This document shows, in pieces, positions 11,280-23,317 of a DNA stretch of 64,000 bases (positions are counted from its first letter, which is position 1; each line of letters begins with the position of its first letter). Source of the stretch: Boswellia sacra (Eukaryota; Streptophyta; Magnoliopsida; Sapindales; Burseraceae). Both the position numbers and the translations under genes were made by a program. The stretch covers positions 124,001 through 188,000 of the forward strand of contig SNVD02009077.1 of the NCBI GenBank assembly GCA_013180625.2, in the 5' to 3' direction. The notes under the pieces were generated by a model that was not told where the DNA came from, ran no database searches, and saw nothing but the letters and a program-made list of their open reading frames with translations.

Positions 11280-11679
11280 TGTTGGGATGTAATAAGACCT
11301 CAGAACAGAATTTGGGAGAAAAATTACTTGTATTAACAGAGAAAATTAATGTACAAGAATTATACAAAAAACTCCCCTAAAATTTCTGGAGCTCTCCTGG
11401 CTCTCTCTCTTAATCCTAAACTCTCTGGTTTAGACTCTGGACTCTCTCTGGAATCTCTGTGATACTTAAACAAGGCAGAATTCGTCCCATATTTATAGGG
11501 AAAATTCTGCATACAAATTCAAATCAAATTTGGCTACTTCCTTTGATTTTCAAAATTGGAGGTGCCTAACTAATTTGACTCTCAATGCATTCACATGGGA
11601 GGGATTCTGGAAGCCATGCATGTCATGCATGAGCTCAGCAGAATTCTAGAACTCATGCATGTCATGCATGAGCTCATCA
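11280..11679 (-). repeat. 5' LTR of Copia element 1
   Basis: This 400-bp copy is almost identical to the LTR at 6093. A TATA box (TATAAAT, minus strand) lies at 11491-11497. The four RY-type CATGCATG motifs sit at its upstream (right) end. Confidence 0.95.
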
Positions 11680-12192
11680 CATATACTAATGAAGGCACTG
11701 TATTAATAATTTGTTTGATTTATTAGGTAATTTTTATACTTAAGTTATCTAATAATGTTCATAAAAATAAAGTAGGAAATATTATAAATGATTTTCTTGT
11801 TTATAATGAATAAAAATCATTCAATAACTGTTACTAAAGTTGCCATCTAATTAAGCCCAGCTGCATACATATAATAACATCCAGTTCAGGTAATAGGAAA
11901 AACAAAGCCTATTCATATTATAATATTATCAATTATTATTGAAATAAATGTATATGATATGAGTAAAGTAGTGTAAAAGAAAAAGTAAAATATCTTTGTG
12001 TTTATCTTAGAGTACATTTTAAATATTAATTTTTAGTAGAGCATTGTTTATGATGGGAGTTTGAAAGGAGAGAGAGACAGAGAGAAATTTTTAATTTTAT
12101 TTTATGCAATGATAAAGTTTGGACATTAGTGGACATGAACTTCTGTTGTTCTATGTACCTGTAAACATTGAAACGTGGGTTTATTAAACGAA

Positions 12193-12595
12193 TGGTTAAT
12201 TCTAATTTGTCCCCTGAGATTAGGCCAAAAGAAAATTGAGGACCTCAATTTTCTGAAACTCAAAATTACCCTTTGAGGTTACTGTATCACCGTTAGATTT
12301 AACGGAAAATATATTAAATACTAACTTAACGCTTTAAAAACCATTTAGAAAAAGGTATTATAGTCTATTTTATTGCTTATTAGCGTTAAGTTATTATTTA
12401 ATACATTTTTTGTTAAATCTAATATTAGCATTAAGTTATTATTCAATACATTTTCCGTTAAATCTAACTGTTTAATACATTTTCCGTTAAATCTAACGGC
12501 GCTACAGTAACCTTAGGGAGCATTCTTAGATTTCAAAAAATTGAGGTCCTCAATTTTTTTTAGGCTTAACCTCAAGAGGCAATTAGAATTATCCC
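12193..12595. mobile_element. Mutator-type MITE
   Basis: This 403-bp element has long inverted arms (about 125 bp). The outer arms contain AATTCTAATT and a block around AAATTGAGGACCTCAATTTT. The inner arms share CCGTTAGATTTAACGGAAAA. It is flanked by a 9-bp duplication with one mismatch (TTAAACGAA at 12184-12192, TTAAATGAA at 12596-12604). A 9-bp duplication and long terminal inverted repeats fit Mutator-like elements. There is no coding capacity. Confidence 0.75.
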
Positions 12596-12604
12596 TTAAA
12601 TGAA

Positions 12605-14640
12605 CTCTAAAGAAAATTTTGATTTTTAAGAGAGCAATACTAGATCAATAAATATTTAGGGGGCAACAAGTACGCTAAAAAGGTGTGAGGGGGCAATTAG
12701 AAAATCTTAATGTATAATTTAATGGATTCCCCAACATCAACGGGGTCAATTGCCCCCCGTTCATTCAACGTGGCTCCGCCACTCTTTAGCCACGCGCTTA
12801 AACTTGGGTAAGCCCATGATAATCAACCAGCGATTGTAGTCCTTGCCACTTGGGGGAGCCTCAGTCGACAAGAATGCCCACGATTAAACCATGGAGCTCG
12901 CAACTGAAATGTTGATGTGGGTTGCCGCTGTGATGATAAAGAGGATGAAATGGAGAGAGGTGCGAGGCTAGGGAGAGCTCTGGAGGGGTTTTGGAGATGC
13001 GAAGAGGTGAGAGAATGGCGAAGTGCGGCAAGGCTAGGAGACCTTGACGGAGGGGTAGAGAAGAGTAAGCCATGGGAGTCGAAGGGGAGTATAAATGTAA
13101 AAAATTAAATCAAGGGTTTTGTAAGGGTTTCCAAGTTATGTATTGATCCAAAACTTCTTTAAATTATTTTTTACTCCCTATTCTTTTGTGAAATTCGATT
13201 ATGTAGCATTGTATTCTACTTCATTTCATACTCCAATCAGCAAAACATCGTTAAGATCCTCACCATAAGCAGTTGATCAACACAATAAGTCCTCTTAATC
13301 AAAGATGGCTTGTTGATATGTTATGATTTATTTGTTGGAGTGAATTAAATTTAAAAATTAATTACATTAATTAAGGTGGATGATTTAAAAATCATTGAAT
13401 AATTCACATGATCAATTTTGTATGAATAAATTTGTAAATATAGTGCCACTATTAATTGTAGCTATTTTTTCCTCAAATATAAGATATCATATAAGTTTAG
13501 AATCAATATAGGAAGCATTTGCCACCAACCCTCCATCAAATACAAAATATAGGCATACATATATAGAAGTAACATATCCGAAAGAATACGTCATGTATCA
13601 TCAATGTGGTACTATTAGTGTGTATATGTACAATCATTTTATCTACAACATAACTTTTTTTTTTATTATTAACTACTACGATATTTCATTTCGTTTTTGG
13701 ATATGTTTTATTATTTATAATATTCTACCATAGAATAATTTTAGATTTATGTTCAATTTATTGCACCGTACTCAAAGCTCTTGATGTCACAGGGCGAGTG
13801 ATATCCGTTGTAAAGAATTTACACTATTCTTCAAAAGAATTAGTTTCACAAATTAGCTTTATATATAAATTAATGAAAGCACATATAAACAAAATACTAC
13901 TCTTTGCTTTTAACTGCCTAAAAAAAAGAGGACGAAAAACTAAATCATCTTCAACTTTAGCTGTTAAATTTTTTCATTATTAATTAATATTCATTAAAGG
14001 TTTAAAGTACTTGATAGTTATATATGCTTTTTGGCACTGGTTTATGTACAAGATGTAATAAGAGTAAACGGGGTTTAATTAATTACTTTTTCTTAGTTTA
14101 TATACTAAAAGAAGTAAAACAAATCTTATATCCTTTAATTAAGAAACCGAAAACGAAACCTAACATAAATATTTATAGATAATTTTTATGTTAAGTTAGT
14201 TGCACTTAGCTAATATTATTGATATAATTAATGTTACTATGGGAGGAAAGTTGTTGGGAAGCAGGATGATTGAGATATAACAATATTGTCTTTAGTTAAC
14301 TAATATTTGAGATATATATAGCAATATTTTCATTAGGTAACTAATAATTAAAAGTCCGTTTCCAAGAGAAGACAAACTGATAGTACATTTAGTAGGTAAA
14401 GAAGATGAAGCTTGATGTTGATCAGTCTAAGTAAATAAAAGATGATTGTTACACCATTTTATGTGCTTTTGTTATATCAATTCTTGCATTTTTTAAAATC
14501 AAATTGAACGCTAAAATTGATCTTATCAAAGTATAAACCAGTAACTATTTATAGTTATAACTTGTTAGCTTGTTTTGAGTCTCTTGAAGATGAAACTAAA
14601 TTAGTAACAATTTTTTTTTTTTTTGCAATTATCGATAGTT
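12605..14640. other. Intergenic DNA with a degenerate repeat end
   Basis: About 12650-12790 looks like the end of an old transposable element (a GGGGGCAATT-type tract followed by GTGGCTCCGCCACTC). A GC-richer block at 12840-13110 is open in both directions but matches no known protein. The rest is AT-rich with no gene signal. Confidence 0.4.
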
Positions 14641-14679
14641 CCTTGCAAATCGGTCCAATCAGTTTCCATATCTTGTTGC

Positions 14680-14687
14680 TATAAATA
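14680..14687 (+). promoter_or_regulatory. TATA box of PR-1 gene at 14777
   Basis: TATAAATA lies 90 bp upstream of the ATG, with a CCAAT box (14655-14659) 25 bp before it. The same TCCAATCAG...TATAAA arrangement precedes the PR-1 copies at 22491 and 28731. Confidence 0.75.
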
Positions 14688-14776
14688 CCCCTTAAATTGG
14701 TCTTCTCCCTCATCAATTACCTAATTTTTTCTCTTATCATTCTGATCTTGCAAGGAAAGGAAAAAAAAAAAAACGA

Positions 14777-15256
14777 ATGGGATTTTGCAACATTTTCTCT
14801 GGCCTCTTCTTTGGGTTAGCACTGGCCCTGCCATCTTATGCACAAGACTCACCACAAGAGTACCTCAAAGCGCACAATGAAGCTCGGGCAAAGGTGGGTG
14901 TTCAGCCTGTGACTTGGGACGACCATGTAGCTGCCTACGCACAACAATATGCTAAAAAGCGTACTGATTGCAGTCTTATACATTCTCATGGGCCGTATGG
15001 GGAGAACATTGCATGGAGCAGCGCGCCTGACTTTTCAGCCACAGATGCTGTAAACCTGTGGGTTACTGAGGTTGCAGATTACGACTACAATTCTAATACA
15101 AGCACTCCAGGCAAGATGTGTTTGCACTATACTCAGGTGGTTTGGCGCAAAACGGCTCGTATAGGCTGTGCTAAGGTCAGGTGCAGTAATGGGGGTTCCT
15201 TTATTACTTGCAACTATGATCCTCCAGGCAACTTCATTGGGGAGAAACCTTACTAA
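14777..15256 (+). CDS. Pathogenesis-related protein 1 (intact copy A)
   Basis: This is a 159-residue single-exon PR-1 protein of the CAP superfamily, secreted to the apoplast and used in defence. A hydrophobic signal peptide ends near residue 22 (PSYA/QDSPQ). The CAP domain has YLKAHNEARAKVGVQPVTWD, the CAP signature CLHYTQVVWRKTARIGCA, and the ending CNYDPPGNFIGEKPY, which fits the CNYxPxGN pattern that precedes the CAPE peptide. Two oddities stand out. The usual NTC cysteine is serine (SNTSTPGKMC), leaving five mature cysteines and one without its usual partner, and the G of CGHYTQ is L. A TATA box and CCAAT box lie upstream. It is the closest intact relative of pseudogene copy 1. The start is the only ATG that gives a signal peptide. 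Confidence 0.95.
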   Translation: MGFCNIFSGLFFGLALALPSYAQDSPQEYLKAHNEARAKVGVQPVTWDDHVAAYAQQYAKKRTDCSLIHSHGPYGENIAWSSAPDFSATDAVNLWVTEVADYDYNSNTSTPGKMCLHYTQVVWRKTARIGCAKVRCSNGGSFITCNYDPPGNFIGEKPY

Positions 15257-15998
15257 TAATTAGGCTTTTCAATTAAGTAGAAGTTGATTGCAATTGACAA
15301 ATAAAACCTTCTAGTACTGGCGAACGGAGATGAATTAATTTTATGAATATATATAGAACAGATTCGAATAATTAACCAATTCTCTTTACAGGTACGGACG
15401 TTAAATTGCAAAATACTGACAGTATATCATGAAGTACCAAAATTTCTGAAACAACTTTTTATGAAAAGGCTCATATATATGATATATCAATTGATTAACC
15501 ACGAAATTAGAAGGATACGTAAGCTTTCCGGATAGCAAACAACTGGTATATATAAGCTTTTCGATTTATCTTTTGATGATCGATTCACATCCGAATTAAA
15601 AGTGATATAATAATTAGTCTATTAATTTAGTCTTTTAGACCAAGTAACTAAGTTGAAATCAATGAAGTTGCATGCATTCTACATATATAGAGCAAGGTCT
15701 CAATCTGTGTTAACTCGATCGTATAACGATATTCCATTTATTCCCTAATAATTAACAGGAAGGCAATTTCTTTCTAACCATACAGATTTTGAACTTCAGA
15801 TAGCCAATTGATTGGTAGGTATCCAGCATCTATTACATGCCACACATATATAATACATGCATAGCACATGTAAAAGTTTAACCCCATCACCAGTCGAAAC
15901 CAATTAGTTTAATGTGTTATATATCAAATCCTATATTTTTGGTCAATTTGTCCCGTAATTGTCAACGATGGGTGAGACTGGGACAGAGATGCTGATCT
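15257..15998. other. 3' flank of PR-1 copy A
   Basis: AT-rich sequence between the PR-1 stop codon and Copia element 2. No gene or repeat boundary is seen. Confidence 0.5.
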
Positions 15999-16003
15999 CT
16001 ATC

Positions 16004-16470
16004 TGTTAGGAGATTGAACACTCGTACCGCAGCTCAAATAAAAGACAAGAAACAAATTGTTACGTTAGAAATAACAATTTGGGTGGCACTGCCCTCCACA
16101 ATAAATAAAATAAACAACTTGGGCGGCTCAGCCTTACCACAGTAAATAAATTAAAGGCAATTAAAGAAAATAAAGACACAAATATTTAACGTGGTAAAAC
16201 CCTCAATTTGAGGGAAACCTCCACGGGACAAGACCGAAAATATTTCACTATGAAGAAAAATATTACAATCTCTCTCACAATTAGAATAGAGGAGATTACA
16301 AGGGAGGAAGAAGAGAAAAGCTTAATACATAAGCTTGGTACACATATAAGGGGAGGAGGAGGCTTTATTATATAGCCTAGCCTCCCCCTCTTACACTTTG
16401 TTTCCCACCAATGTGGGATTGTGTGAAGGCAGTGTGAAAGGCAAAATGCCTTCACACCTTACACTTCACA
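16004..16470 (-). repeat. 3' LTR of Copia element 2
   Basis: 467-bp LTR, 3' relative to the coding strand. A TATATAA TATA-like motif on the minus strand lies at about 16368-16374. Confidence 0.93.
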
Positions 16471-16522
16471 TTCTCCCACTTGAAGGCATTTTTCCTTTCA
16501 GTCTTGTCTCTATACATACTGC

Positions 16523-19500
16523 TCACGTCTCTAATAGGCCACAAGACGTTCTACACCAAATGAACTTGTCAGCATTGATTGGTTTGGTTAATGCATCTGC
16601 TATGTTGTCCTTCGTGTGGATTTTCTGCATATCCACTATTCCATCTTCCACTACTTCTCGTACATAATGATATTGAACTCCTATGTGCTTCGTTCTTGAA
16701 TGAAAGGCTGGATTTCTTGCAATATGCAAGGCACTCTGACTGCCACAAAACAAAGAAATCTTCTCTTGTTTGTGCCCAGTTCCTCCAATAACCTTTTGAT
16801 CCAAACAGCTTCCTTGCAAGCTTGTGTAGCTGCCATATACTCTGCTTCTGTTGTAGATAGAGCCACAACAATTTGAAGTTTAGATACCCAGCTCACAGCA
16901 CCTCCTGCAAGTGTAAACACATAGCCTGTAGTGGACTTCCTTTTGTCAATATCTCCTGCAAAATCTGAATCAACATAGCCCTTGACAATGAACTCTGATC
17001 CTCCATAGCATAGTGCAGCATCAGAGGTTCCTTTGATGTATCTAAGGATCCTCTTAACAGAATTCCAATGCTCTCTCCCCGGATTAGCCATGAATCTACT
17101 GACCGCTCCCACTGCTTGTGCAATGTCTGGTCTTGTACAAATCATAGCATACATTAGGCTCCCTACTGCTGATGCATACGGTACTCGAGACATTTCCATC
17201 CTCTCCGCTTCATTGCTAGGACTCATACTTGAGGATAATTTATGATTAACAGGAAATGGGGTAGAAATTGGCTTACAATTTTGCATGTTGAAGCGACGCA
17301 AGATTTTCTTCAAGTAGTTCTTTTGAGATAGCCAAATCTTCCTGTTTTTTCTGTCTCGGTGAATTTGCATCCCTAGAATCTTGTTTGCCGGTCCTAAATC
17401 CTTCATTTCAAATCCCCTAGCCAATTGTGCCTTTAATTCTTGGACCTGATCTTTGTTAGTGCCTGCTACCAACATATCGTCCACGTACAACAGCAAAATG
17501 ATAAAGTCTTTCTCAAACCTCTTGTAATAAGTACAATGATTTGAACTGAGTCTGTTGTACCCAAGGCTGATGATGAATGAATCAAATCTCTTGTACCAAC
17601 ACCTTGGCGCCTGTTTTAAGCTGTACAGAGATTTGGTCAACCTGCAAACCAAGTTCTCTTTTCCTTCTTTAACAAAACCTTCCGGTTGGAGCATATAAAT
17701 TTCTTCTTCAAGTTCTCCATGAAGAAATGCAATTTTTATATCTAACTGCTCTAAGTGTAAGTCAAAAGTAGCACACATAGCCAAGACTACTCGAATTGTT
17801 GTAAGTCTTACCACAGGAGAGAATATCTCATTGAAATCAACTCCTTCTTTCTGAGCATATCCTTTGACCACTAGTCTAGCACGATACCGCTCCACTTGAT
17901 CATTCCCATCATGTTTGATCTTGTAGACCCATTTGTTTCCGATGGCTTTTTCTTCCATGTGGTAGTGGCACAAGATCCCATGTCTTGTTTTTGTCTAAAG
18001 CTTCCATCTCTTCATGCATTGCTGCCATCCATAGAGATGCATCAGAACTTCTTATAGCCTTCTGAAAGGTTGAAGGCTCCCCATCTTCTGTTAGGAGATA
18101 GTATGCAACATTGCTCACCATCACATATTCTGAGTGCCAAGAAGGTTCCCTTCTTTCTTGAGTTGATCGACGGACTTCAGGTGCTTCAGACTCAACAAGT
18201 TCTTGATCATCGTGTTCTGGTATTGCTTCAGAAGAAACTGTTTCTTCCTGTATTGATACAGTCTCAACATTTTTCTTCGTGCTATCACTTTCTTCACATT
18301 TAAACATGTCTTCTATAAAGACAACATCCCTGCTGATGACAATCTTATGGGCAGTAGGATCCCATAAGCGATACCCCTTTACTCCATCAGCATATCCCAA
18401 GAAGATACATTTCCTGGATTTTGGATCCAGCTTCGTTCTTTCTTGGTCATGATACATTACATAAGCAGGACATCCGAAAATATGAAGGGAGGAATAATCA
18501 GTTGGCTTACCGGTCCACATCTCCATAGGTGTCTTCATCTCAATTGCTGTTGATGGAGACCTATTTATCAAGTAACAGGTTGTAGTGGCTGCTTCTGCCC
18601 AAAATGTCTTGGGTAGACTCGCAGTCCTTAGTAATGCTCTCATTTTTTCTGCGAGAGTTCTATTCGTCCGCTCTGCCACTCCATTTTGTTGTGGTGTGTA
18701 AGCAACTATCTTCTGCCGTTTCACACCTTCTTTACTACAAAATGTGTCAAACTCCTTGTTGCAGAATTCTCTCCCATTATCTGTCCTCAAACACTTGATC
18801 CTTTTTTTCGGATTCAAGTTCCACCTGTGCTTTGAAGGCTTTGAATACAGGAAATACATATGACTTTTTCTTGATGACATATACCCAACATCTCCTAGAA
18901 TAATCATCCACAAACAATACAAAGTAGTTTGCTCCTCCTAGGGACGTAACCGGTGATTCCCAAACATCAGAATGAATCAAGTCTAGAATGTTTTTACTCC
19001 TAGCAATAGATCTGCTAAAACTCAGTCTACTCTGCTTGCTAATAACACAATGCTCACAGAATGGTAAACTTACAGTTTTGATTCCAGGAAGCAGTTTTCG
19101 ATCAGAGAGAATCTTCAAACCCTTTTCGGACATATGGCCAAGTCTTCGATGCCATATCATAGACAATTCTTCTCCAGAACTAGCAACTGCTGTTTCTGCC
19201 TCCTGAACCGTTTCTCCATGGAGCATGTATAGGTTAGCAGCAATCTTTTCTGCCTTCATCACCACAAGTGCGCCTCTGACAACCTTCATGATCCCATTTT
19301 TCGTATGGAACTCACATCCGAGGTCATCCAACTGTCCCATCGATAGCAAATTTTTCTTCAAGCCAGTCACATGTCGTACATCTTGGATAGTGCGAATCGT
19401 ACCATCAAACATTTTTACTTTGATGGTTCCAATACCAGCGATTTTTAAGGCATGATCATCACCCATGTACACAGACCCTTCTGAGATAGGTTTATATTGA

Positions 19501-20444
19501 TAGAACCAATCTCTTCTAGAAGTCATATGCCATGTTGCTGCTGAATCAATTAACCATATATCAGCAAACCTTTTTCTGCCTTCCACAACTGTTGTTGCCT
19601 CGCTGCACAAGATTTCGCCATTCCCTGAAGTACTTGCTACACAACCCTGAGATCCTGACGACTCAGATTCTTTTCCTTTGCTATTTCCCTCTCTATTCTT
19701 CTTAAGATGCCAACACTCGTTTTTCACGTGCCCTTGCTTTCCACAATGGTAGCATTTAATAAACTTCCTTCTTTTAGACTTTCCCCTGTTCTGATTGTGA
19801 CTCCCACTGGAACCACGTTCCCTTGATCTCCCTCTGTTGGCGGATAAAGCCTCTGCATGTTGAGAAACCATTATTCTGTCTTCCTTGTTTTTACATCTGC
19901 TTTCTTCTTCTAAGATAGCAGCCGCAACATCATTAAAGACTAGAGATGACTTCATTGAACCATTTGCCAAGTTGAGGATGAGATTATCATATGAATCAGG
20001 TGGACTCTGAAGTAGAAGCTCAGCACGTTCCTTCTCTTCTATGTTATGCTCCATGGTTGAGAGTTGAGAGAATAACGTCTTCAAAGTGTTGATATGTTCA
20101 GTCACCGGAGTGGTTTCTGACATACGAAGAGTGTACAGCTTCCTTTTCAAGAAAATTTTGTTGTGTAGAGATTTGGCTTCATACAAGCTTGTCAAAGTAT
20201 CCCAAATCTCCTTTGCAGAGTTTAATTCTTGAATACTTGACAGCACTTCATCTGCAACTGCTAGATGTAGACTTGCCATCGCATCACCATCTATCTTCTC
20301 CCATTTATTTTCATCTTGCATATTTTCCGGTCTTCCATCAATTGCTTCAAGGCAATTTTCTTTTCTCAAGATAGCCTTTATTTTAATTTTTCATAGCCCA
20401 AAGTTGTTTCCATCGAACTTCTCTATCTTGAATTTGGCTGTCAT
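16523..20444 (-). pseudogene. Copia element 2 gag-pol, frameshifted
   Basis: The likely start is the ATG at 20444 (MTAKFKIEKFDGNNFGL), where the expected tryptophan codon is TGA at 20393-20391. Downstream come the gag zinc knuckle CYHCGKQGHVKNEC, protease IDSAATWHMT, GAG-pre-integrase WHRRLGHMSEKGL, integrase (HSDVWESPV, VDDYSRR, then DNGREFCN and TPQQNGVAERTNRT), RT LLYVDDMLVAG and RNase H YVDSDFAGD / [11 protein letters not shown]. Frameshifts fall near 18800 (inside integrase), near 17950 (start of RT) and near 16775 (inside RNase H). The C-terminal part ([20 protein letters not shown]) is in the last frame and ends at 16523. No functional polyprotein can be made. Confidence 0.93.
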
Positions 20445-20754
20445 TTGTCTTGCAGTGAACAGTACCATATATGTGAACAGTATCCTTGAATAGTATCGTA
20501 TACGTGAACAGTAACAGTATCCGTATACGTATACCACTGCTAAACAATAACCAAGAATAGTAGTAAGTGCCGATACGATTTAATATACACCAGGAAAGCT
20601 TCCAAGAAACACTGGAGGGGTCACAAGCGGTCCCACTTAAAATCCAGTCTCCTTAGACTCTTATCGTCTTTTTGACAAAGCTTTCCTAGACATGTATATA
20701 ACCATACAAGTAACCACTCACTGTCCTAACTCTTGGCTCTGCCTTCGCAACCTT

Positions 20755-20766
20755 GCTCTGATACCA
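20755..20766 (-). other. Primer binding site, Copia element 2
   Basis: GCTCTGATACCA is the plus-strand form of TGGTATCAGAGC (initiator Met tRNA), one base inside the 5' LTR. Confidence 0.93.
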
Positions 20767-20767
20767 C

Positions 20768-21234
20768 TGTTAGGAGATTGAACACTCCTACCGCAGCTCA
20801 AATAAAAGACAAGAAACAAATTGTTACGTTAGAAATAACAATTTGGGTGGCACTGCCCTCCACAATAAATAAAATAAACAACTTGGGCGGCTCAGCCTTA
20901 CCACAGTAAATAAATTAAAGGCAATTAAAGAAAATAAAGACACAAATATTTAACGTGGTAAAACCCTCAATTTGAGGGAAACCTCCACGGGACAAGACCG
21001 AAAATATTTCACTATGAAGAAAAATATTACAATCTCTCTCACAATTAGAATAGAGGAGATTACAAGGGAGGAAGAAGAAAAAAGCTTAATACATAAGGTT
21101 GGTACACATATAAGGGGAGGAGGAGGCTTTATTATATAGCCTAGCCTCCCCTTCTTACACTTTGTTTCCCACCGATGTGGGATTGTGTGAAGGTAGTGTG
21201 AAAGGCAAAATGCCTTCACACCTTACACTTCACA
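20768..21234 (-). repeat. 5' LTR of Copia element 2
   Basis: 467-bp partner of the LTR at 16004, with about six scattered substitutions between the two. A TATATAA motif (minus strand) lies at 21132-21138. Confidence 0.93.
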
Positions 21235-21239
21235 CTATC

Positions 21240-22119
21240 AAAGAATTGATGCATTGATGTATCGATGAAGGCTTAATTAGGACAAGTCTATAGACTAGAA
21301 CATAAAGTAAATTTGTCTCTTCTTTCAAAATCATCTTTTAACTTTAGCGATGGAAATTTGTTTGTTATATCTATCGTAATGTTTTTTCAATTACAAGAAA
21401 AAGCTAACACGAATGATTCAATAAAATTATAATAAGATTAAGATGGTACATATCCCAGATTTACATCCCAAGTCATACAGTCCAAGCTTATGCATTTGGG
21501 CGACACATGTAATTAATACCTTGGAGACTGTGTACGTTTTGAAGTTTGTGTTGTTTCATTTTAAATTATTTTGATACTGCATTCAATTGAATCAATAAAT
21601 TATTTCTTCGTTGCATTTCAATCGTTGAATACAATACTTGAAGATCACTTCACAATCTTTAAAATTAACAGGTACTATCTGAAGATACTGTTAAAACCAT
21701 CCTATTTATTATATCATCACATAATTTATTAACAATTACTAATTAATTAATTCCACATCACTTGAAATGTAAAAATTAGGACACAAATTTACTGTGTAAC
21801 ATTATTCTAAAAGTTTTTGAGGAAGCATTTAAGTCAGGACGGGCCAAAGTGGCCGGAAATGGCAATCCTCACCGCTACTCCGTCCCCAAATTACTCAATA
21901 TGTTTTCCTGTAGCTCAATGTTGAGTTGCTCCAACTCGTAATAGTGGTGGAGTCCAGAATGCTCTATTTGCTTCATGTCATCAATGACCAAAAACCTCAA
22001 TTAAGTGATTGAACTAGGCCCTAATTAATTATATTAATTAGACTTCCATAATCTTAACTTTTATAGGTACTGAATAATCGATTTAAAAAGTGTAAATTAA
22101 CTTAAATTGATTGGCGAAA
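21240..22119. other. Intergenic DNA upstream of PR-1 copy B
   Basis: AT-rich, with no gene or clear repeat seen. Confidence 0.45.
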
Positions 22120-22490
22120 AGGCTACTTGCAATAATTAGTAATATTTTTCAAAATATAAAAAATTCATAATTTTGAGAATATCGTAGGAAGTATTTTTCA
22201 TGTCTGTTTGCCTACATGGAAAACTGTCTATATAACTGAAGATGAAGCTTGTTGCAACAAAAAATTGTAAGAAAATAGAAAGATGATATTGCAACATCAA
22301 TAATTCATGTCAATTACAGCCAACAGTTGGTAACAGATTTTTCTTTCCTATTAAATATAGTCAATTCCTAACATATCTGTCCAATCAGTTTCCAACCGAT
22401 TGCCCTATAAAAACACTTCAAATATTCTTCCCCTCATCAATCACCTGATAAAATTTACCTTAGCTGTCTAAATCCTTCAAATTAATCAAA
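22120..22490 (+). repeat. Duplicated PR-1 upstream block (copy 1)
   Basis: Sequence just upstream of PR-1 copy B is alignable by eye with 28230-28730. Both carry GCAATAATTAGTAATA, then GAAGATGAAGCTTGTTGCAAC, then the TATAAAAACAC promoter. The similarity shows that gene and promoter were duplicated together. Confidence 0.75.
22406..22413 (+). promoter_or_regulatory. TATA box of PR-1 gene at 22491
   Basis: TATAAAAA lies 78 bp before the ATG, following TCCAATCAGTTTCCAACCG as in the other copies. Confidence 0.75.
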
Positions 22491-22982
22491 ATGGGATTCT
22501 TCAAGATTTCATCATTCGCTCTTTCTTGCCTCTTCTTTGGGTTAGCCCTGCTTCCGCCCTCCTATGCGCAAGACTCATCACAAGATTACCTAGATGCTCA
22601 CAACGCAGCTCGGGCAGAACTTGGTCTTGATCCCGTGACATGGGACGACACCGTAGCTGCCTATGCACAGAATTACGCTAATCAACGCACTCGGGATTGC
22701 AATCTTGAGCATTCCACCGGGCCTTATGGCGAAAACCTTGCATGGAGCGATTCTGACCTTTCGGGCACGGATGCTGTGAACATGTGGGTTGCTGAGAAGG
22801 CTGACTATGACTACGACTCTAATACTTGCGCTGCAGGCAAGGATTGTGGGCACTATACTCAGGTTGTTTGGCACAACTCTGTTCGCATAGGCTGTGCTAA
22901 GGTGAGGTGCAACAATGGAGGAACTTTCATTGGTTGCAATTATGAAGCTCCAGGCAACTTTGTTGGGCAGAAACCCTATTAA
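22491..22982 (+). CDS. Pathogenesis-related protein 1 (intact copy B)
   Basis: This is a 163-residue secreted CAP-superfamily protein, and the most canonical of the three intact copies. A signal peptide of about 26 residues ends at [10 protein letters not shown]. The mature part has [37 protein letters not shown], the full signature [20 protein letters not shown], and [15 protein letters not shown] at the end. All six mature cysteines expected for PR-1 are present (DC, NTC, KDC, GC, RC, GCNY). The CNYx processing motif would release an 11-residue CAPE-type peptide [17 protein letters not shown] transposon starts 110 bp after the stop codon, probably inside or just after the 3' UTR. Confidence 0.96.
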   Translation: MGFFKISSFALSCLFFGLALLPPSYAQDSSQDYLDAHNAARAELGLDPVTWDDTVAAYAQNYANQRTRDCNLEHSTGPYGENLAWSDSDLSGTDAVNMWVAEKADYDYDSNTCAAGKDCGHYTQVVWHNSVRIGCAKVRCNNGGTFIGCNYEAPGNFVGQKPY

Positions 22983-23115
22983 ACAGGCATTTTCATTTGT
23001 GACAAACAAAGTGTTGGACTCTATAATGACAAATTAATGAATTCATTTTATTGCTTACCTTTCATTGAGCAAACATTAATCATCTTCTTTACCACTAGTA
23101 GAAAAATGCCCTATG

Positions 23116-23317
23116 GCAACGTGCATTGCACGTTGCTAAAGGGCTTTCGCAACGTGCGGGCGCACGTTGCTGTTCTAACTGTTGCTGAAAGTCCCTTACT
23201 TTCCGCAACGTGCAATGCACGTTGCGAAAAACTATATTACATGCTGCAGAACACCTTTTAGCAACGTGCAATGCACGTTGCAATATCTTAAAAGGCAACA
23301 TGCAATGCACGTTGCCG
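23116..23317. repeat. Left subterminal palindromes of the CACTA element
   Basis: Five palindromic units of the form GCAACGTGC-(3-5 nt)-GCACGTTGC lie within about 200 bp (around 23116, 23149, 23202, 23260 and 23296). In CACTA elements such subterminal repeats are transposase-binding sites. Confidence 0.85.

Larger units (their letters stand above)
6093..11679 (-). mobile_element. Tnt1-like Copia LTR retrotransposon (element 1)
   Basis: This is a complete 5.6-kb element read on the minus strand. It has two LTRs (399 and 400 bp) starting TGTTGGG and ending CATCA, flanked by the 5-bp target duplication CATAT (6088-6092 and 11680-11684). An initiator-Met-tRNA primer site lies inside the 5' LTR (the right one) and a polypurine tract inside the 3' LTR (6492-6509, read on the minus strand). 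Domain order is gag, protease, integrase, RT, RNase H, as in Copia. The two LTRs differ by about one substitution and one single-base indel, so insertion is recent. The polyprotein length (about 1330 codons) and its motifs place it in the Tork/Tnt1 lineage. It lies directly upstream of the MORF relic and may have separated it from its 5' exons. Confidence 0.96.
16004..21234 (-). mobile_element. Copia LTR retrotransposon (element 2)
   Basis: This is a complete 5.2-kb element read on the minus strand. Two 467-bp LTRs start TGTTAGG and end CTTCACA, with the 5-bp target duplication CTATC at 15999-16003 and 21235-21239. The LTRs differ at about six positions, so it is older than element 1. An initiator-Met-tRNA primer site sits inside the right LTR, and a purine-rich tract (minus strand of 16471-16487) inside the left one. 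Coding domains are in Copia order but broken by a nonsense codon and three frameshifts. It lies between PR-1 copies A and B and accounts for most of the distance between them. Confidence 0.95.

Noticed and set aside
22590..23009. 139-codon frame antisense to PR-1 copy B
   Set aside because: A shadow of the conserved PR-1 coding strand; no start context or known protein.
23093..23317. CRISPR-like repeat array
   Set aside because: The regular palindromes are subterminal repeats of a CACTA transposon in plant DNA, with no constant-length spacers.
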